Shown in pieces: positions 51,076-52,908 of a DNA stretch of 52,908 nt. The first letter of the stretch is position 1; each line of letters opens with the position of its first letter. Made by a program: the position numbers and the translations under genes. Location: contig DXCU01000023.1 of the NCBI GenBank assembly GCA_019115845.1, forward strand, positions 1 through 52,908. The letters are read 5' to 3'. This DNA comes from Candidatus Rubneribacter avistercoris (GTDB lineage Bacteria; Actinomycetota; Coriobacteriia; Coriobacteriales; Eggerthellaceae). The notes below the pieces were generated by a model. The model saw only the letters and a program-made list of their open reading frames with translations, had not been told where the DNA came from and did not search any database.

Positions 51076-52002
51076 ATGACCGCTTCCCCGCCGACCGTGC
51101 GCGCCCTGCGCTCCGCCGAACCGTACGCCCGCATGATGGCGGCCCCGCCCGAGAAACGCGCCGACCTCTACCGCCACGAACTCATGGCGCCGTTCAAAGC
51201 GAAGTGGGACTGCTACCACGTGCCGCTGCGCGCGGCGCAGCCCGGCGGCTACGACGTGGTGATGGCAAGCGAGATGCTGGGCATTCTGCCGCCCGAGCGC
51301 GTGGACGAGAGCTGGGCGGACGCCGTGGCGCTGCTCGGCGACGACGCGCTGTGGGAGACGAGCCGGCAGGCCGTCGAGCGCTCGCTTGCCCGGTTCGCCG
51401 AGCGCGGCATCGCGCTGCCCACGCAGGACTACCTGTTCTCCCTGCTGCTGGGCAATCCCGACAATCCCGCGCTCGCCGCAAGCGAAGGGTACTGCGGCGA
51501 CGGCGGCATCCCCGGCTACGTGCTGGCATGGCTCGTCCCCTCGGCCGAAACGATACGCCGCCTTCCCGCCGCCCTCGCCCACGAGACGAACCACAACGTG
51601 CGCTTCCAGTTCATCGCCTGGAGCAACGACATCACCTTGGGCGAGATGATGGTGAGCGAGGGCCTCGCCGAGAACTTCGCCGTCGCGCTGTACGGCGAAG
51701 AGCTGGCCGGCCCCTGGGTGACGAAGACGAGCGCCGATGCGCTGGACGCCATCAAGCCCGTCATCCGCGAGGCCCTCGACGTGCAGGGCATGGCCGCGCT
51801 GTCGGCGTACCTCTACGGCGACGACATCGCCGCCGCGCAAGGATACGCCGCCGTCGGCCTGCCGTACTGCGCCGGATACGCCTGCGGCTACCATCTGGTG
51901 AAGCGCTTTCTGGACGAAACCGGGATGGACGTGGCGGACGCGACGCTGCTGCCTGCGGAAGACCTGCTGGAGGAAGTGCGGAAATCAGGGTTTTGGGAGT
52001 AG
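51076..52002 (+). CDS. DUF2268-like putative zinc metalloprotease
   Basis: 308 residues, cytoplasmic. The segment ALAHETNHNVRFQF near residues 175-188 holds an HExxH zinc motif, followed by EMMVSEGLAENFAVALYG, whose Glu could be the third ligand. This arrangement resembles DUF2268 predicted Zn-dependent proteases. The ATG at 51076 is preceded by GAAAGGA; the open frame before it crosses the promoter and is not coding. It is controlled by a MerR-type promoter, so it is probably induced by a drug or stress. An internally deleted relative lies just upstream. Confidence 0.75.
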   Translation: MTASPPTVRALRSAEPYARMMAAPPEKRADLYRHELMAPFKAKWDCYHVPLRAAQPGGYDVVMASEMLGILPPERVDESWADAVALLGDDALWETSRQAVERSLARFAERGIALPTQDYLFSLLLGNPDNPALAASEGYCGDGGIPGYVLAWLVPSAETIRRLPAALAHETNHNVRFQFIAWSNDITLGEMMVSEGLAENFAVALYGEELAGPWVTKTSADALDAIKPVIREALDVQGMAALSAYLYGDDIAAAQGYAAVGLPYCAGYACGYHLVKRFLDETGMDVADATLLPAEDLLEEVRKSGFWE

Positions 52003-52004
52003 CC

Positions 52005-52061
52005 CTCCTCCCCTCTCGGCGCGCCCGGCCCGCCTCGTCGGGCGCGCCGAGAGGGGAGGAG
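52005..52061. terminator. Perfect 22-bp inverted repeat between convergent genes
   Basis: Arms 52005-52026 and 52040-52061 are exactly complementary (CTCCTCCCC at the tips), with a 13-base loop. It lies 2 bp after the protease stop and 25 bp before the end of the LuxR gene, so it can stop transcription from both sides. No T-run. Confidence 0.75.
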
Positions 52062-52085
52062 GAGCGCCAAACCAAGCTGCGCCCC

Positions 52086-52908
52086 TCATCCGGAACCCTC
52101 CCGCAAGCCTCCGGCCTTCCGGCCATCGATGCAGGCGGCAAGCTCGTCTTTCGTGTGGACGCCGAGTTTCGCGTACACGTGCTTCAGATGGGTTTTGGCC
52201 GTCTCCTTTGAGACGAACAGCTCATCGGCGGCCTGGGGCACCGTCTTGCCCGCCGCGACAAGCACCATGACCTCCTCCTCGCGGCGAGTGAGGCCAAACG
52301 CCCGCGCCACCAGCGCGCAGCGCGCCTCGTGCGATTCGAGCGCGTTCTCGGGACGCACGTCGGCGGGCATGTCGCGCGAAAGCCTCCAGCTGCGAACGAA
52401 ATCGTACTCGTTGAGAAACGCCATCGACAGCACCACGATCAGCAGCATAGACGCCGAGTACAGCAGCTCGACCTCCATTCGCGCAAGCGCCCCCTCGTTC
52501 ACGGCGAACACAAGCCCTGCGCCCGCCAGCTGGCTTGCCAGCAAGGCGCAACGTAGAAAGCCGAACGCCCAGCCTGGCGGAACCCCATGGCGGCGGCAGT
52601 TCTCGTTGAGCACGGTGACCGTGAGGAAGAGGAACCCGAAATAGCCCGCATCGATAAGCAGGCACGGCGCAAGCGGCGCACCCTGCGAGAGCAGAGGCCC
52701 GAGCAAAAGGCCGGCCGCCATGAGCGGCAACGACCCTTGGTAGAGCATTCTCACGTCGAACCGATCCGTCAGCACAGAGCATCCCGCCAAGAACACCAGC
52801 GCCACGAACACCGCCCCAACCGCCAGCGAGAGCGACGACACTCCCTCGGCCGCAAACGGAAAGGACGCGAAGCACCCGGCGAATTCCACCGCCCCCATCA
52901 TGAGCACC
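52086..52908 (-). CDS. LuxR-type regulator with polytopic membrane domain (5' part outside window)
   Basis: At least 273 residues are in view; the start lies beyond the right edge. Six or so hydrophobic segments are followed by a LuxR helix-turn-helix (LTRREEEVMVLVAAGKTVPQ, SKETAKTHLKHVYAKLGVHTKDEL). It is the fourth member of this family in the window. Any partner flavoprotein gene would lie to the right. Confidence 0.87.
   Translation of the reverse strand, partial: VLMMGAVEFAGCFASFPFAAEGVSSLSLAVGAVFVALVFLAGCSVLTDRFDVRMLYQGSLPLMAAGLLLGPLLSQGAPLAPCLLIDAGYFGFLFLTVTVLNENCRRHGVPPGWAFGFLRCALLASQLAGAGLVFAVNEGALARMEVELLYSASMLLIVVLSMAFLNEYDFVRSWRLSRDMPADVRPENALESHEARCALVARAFGLTRREEEVMVLVAAGKTVPQAADELFVSKETAKTHLKHVYAKLGVHTKDELAACIDGRKAGGLREGSG

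Overview
The window reads as a chromosomal segment of a high-GC anaerobic actinobacterium, most likely of the family Eggerthellaceae (Coriobacteriia; Eggerthella, Gordonibacter and Slackia relatives). The evidence is three Tat-exported lipoprotein flavoprotein reductases, each next to a LuxR-type regulator with a polytopic membrane half, a selenocysteine formate dehydrogenase, a sufCBDSU operon with an Rrf2 regulator, and core-gene GC well above 60 percent. The genus cannot be fixed from the sequence alone.

Region 1 (1-8.85 kb) is a complete type II-A CRISPR-Cas locus, visibly less GC-rich than the rest. The array (40 identical 36-bp repeats in view, running off the left edge) lies just downstream of csn2. 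cas9-cas1-cas2-csn2 form one overlapping minus-strand operon. A tracrRNA with its own extended -10 promoter and terminator is divergent from cas9.

Region 2 (9-24.2 kb) is mostly housekeeping: a ClC-type channel, a MATE exporter, a deformylase-like protein lacking the catalytic Glu, a 2',3'-cyclic RNA phosphodiesterase, a PurF-like protein lacking the Cys1 nucleophile, a small membrane protein, a WYL regulator, diaminopimelate dehydrogenase, an operon for a selenocysteine formate dehydrogenase with a GltD-like electron-transfer subunit, a D-2-hydroxyacid dehydrogenase and L-lactate dehydrogenase. The formate dehydrogenase gene would be split wrongly by a standard gene caller because its UGA codon is read as selenocysteine; the SECIS hairpin is visible.

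Region 3 (24.3-37.7 kb) holds three LuxR/flavoprotein modules, probably sensors paired with periplasmic respiratory reductases of unknown substrate. They are interleaved with a SpoU methyltransferase, TatD and TcdA. The intergenic spaces carry long palindromic repeats: a 152-153 bp element in two copies, a roughly 75-bp dyad element in two copies, and a third long inverted repeat sharing a 16-bp core with the first.

Region 4 (37.7-48.2 kb) has a DUF6933-like gene, an ABC-F ATPase with a long leader containing a three-codon ORF, a cytoplasmic NadB/fumarate-reductase-like flavoprotein, the Rrf2 regulator and the divergent suf operon.

Region 5 (48.2-52.9 kb) has a lower-GC gene encoding one protein with an AAA/DUF4143-type ATPase, a TIR domain and a helical tail, behind a promoter flanked by dyads. 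This is the best candidate here for an undescribed defence or self-killing system. After it come a decayed copy of a metalloprotease-like gene, the intact gene behind a MerR-type promoter, and the 3' part of a fourth LuxR gene cut by the window edge.
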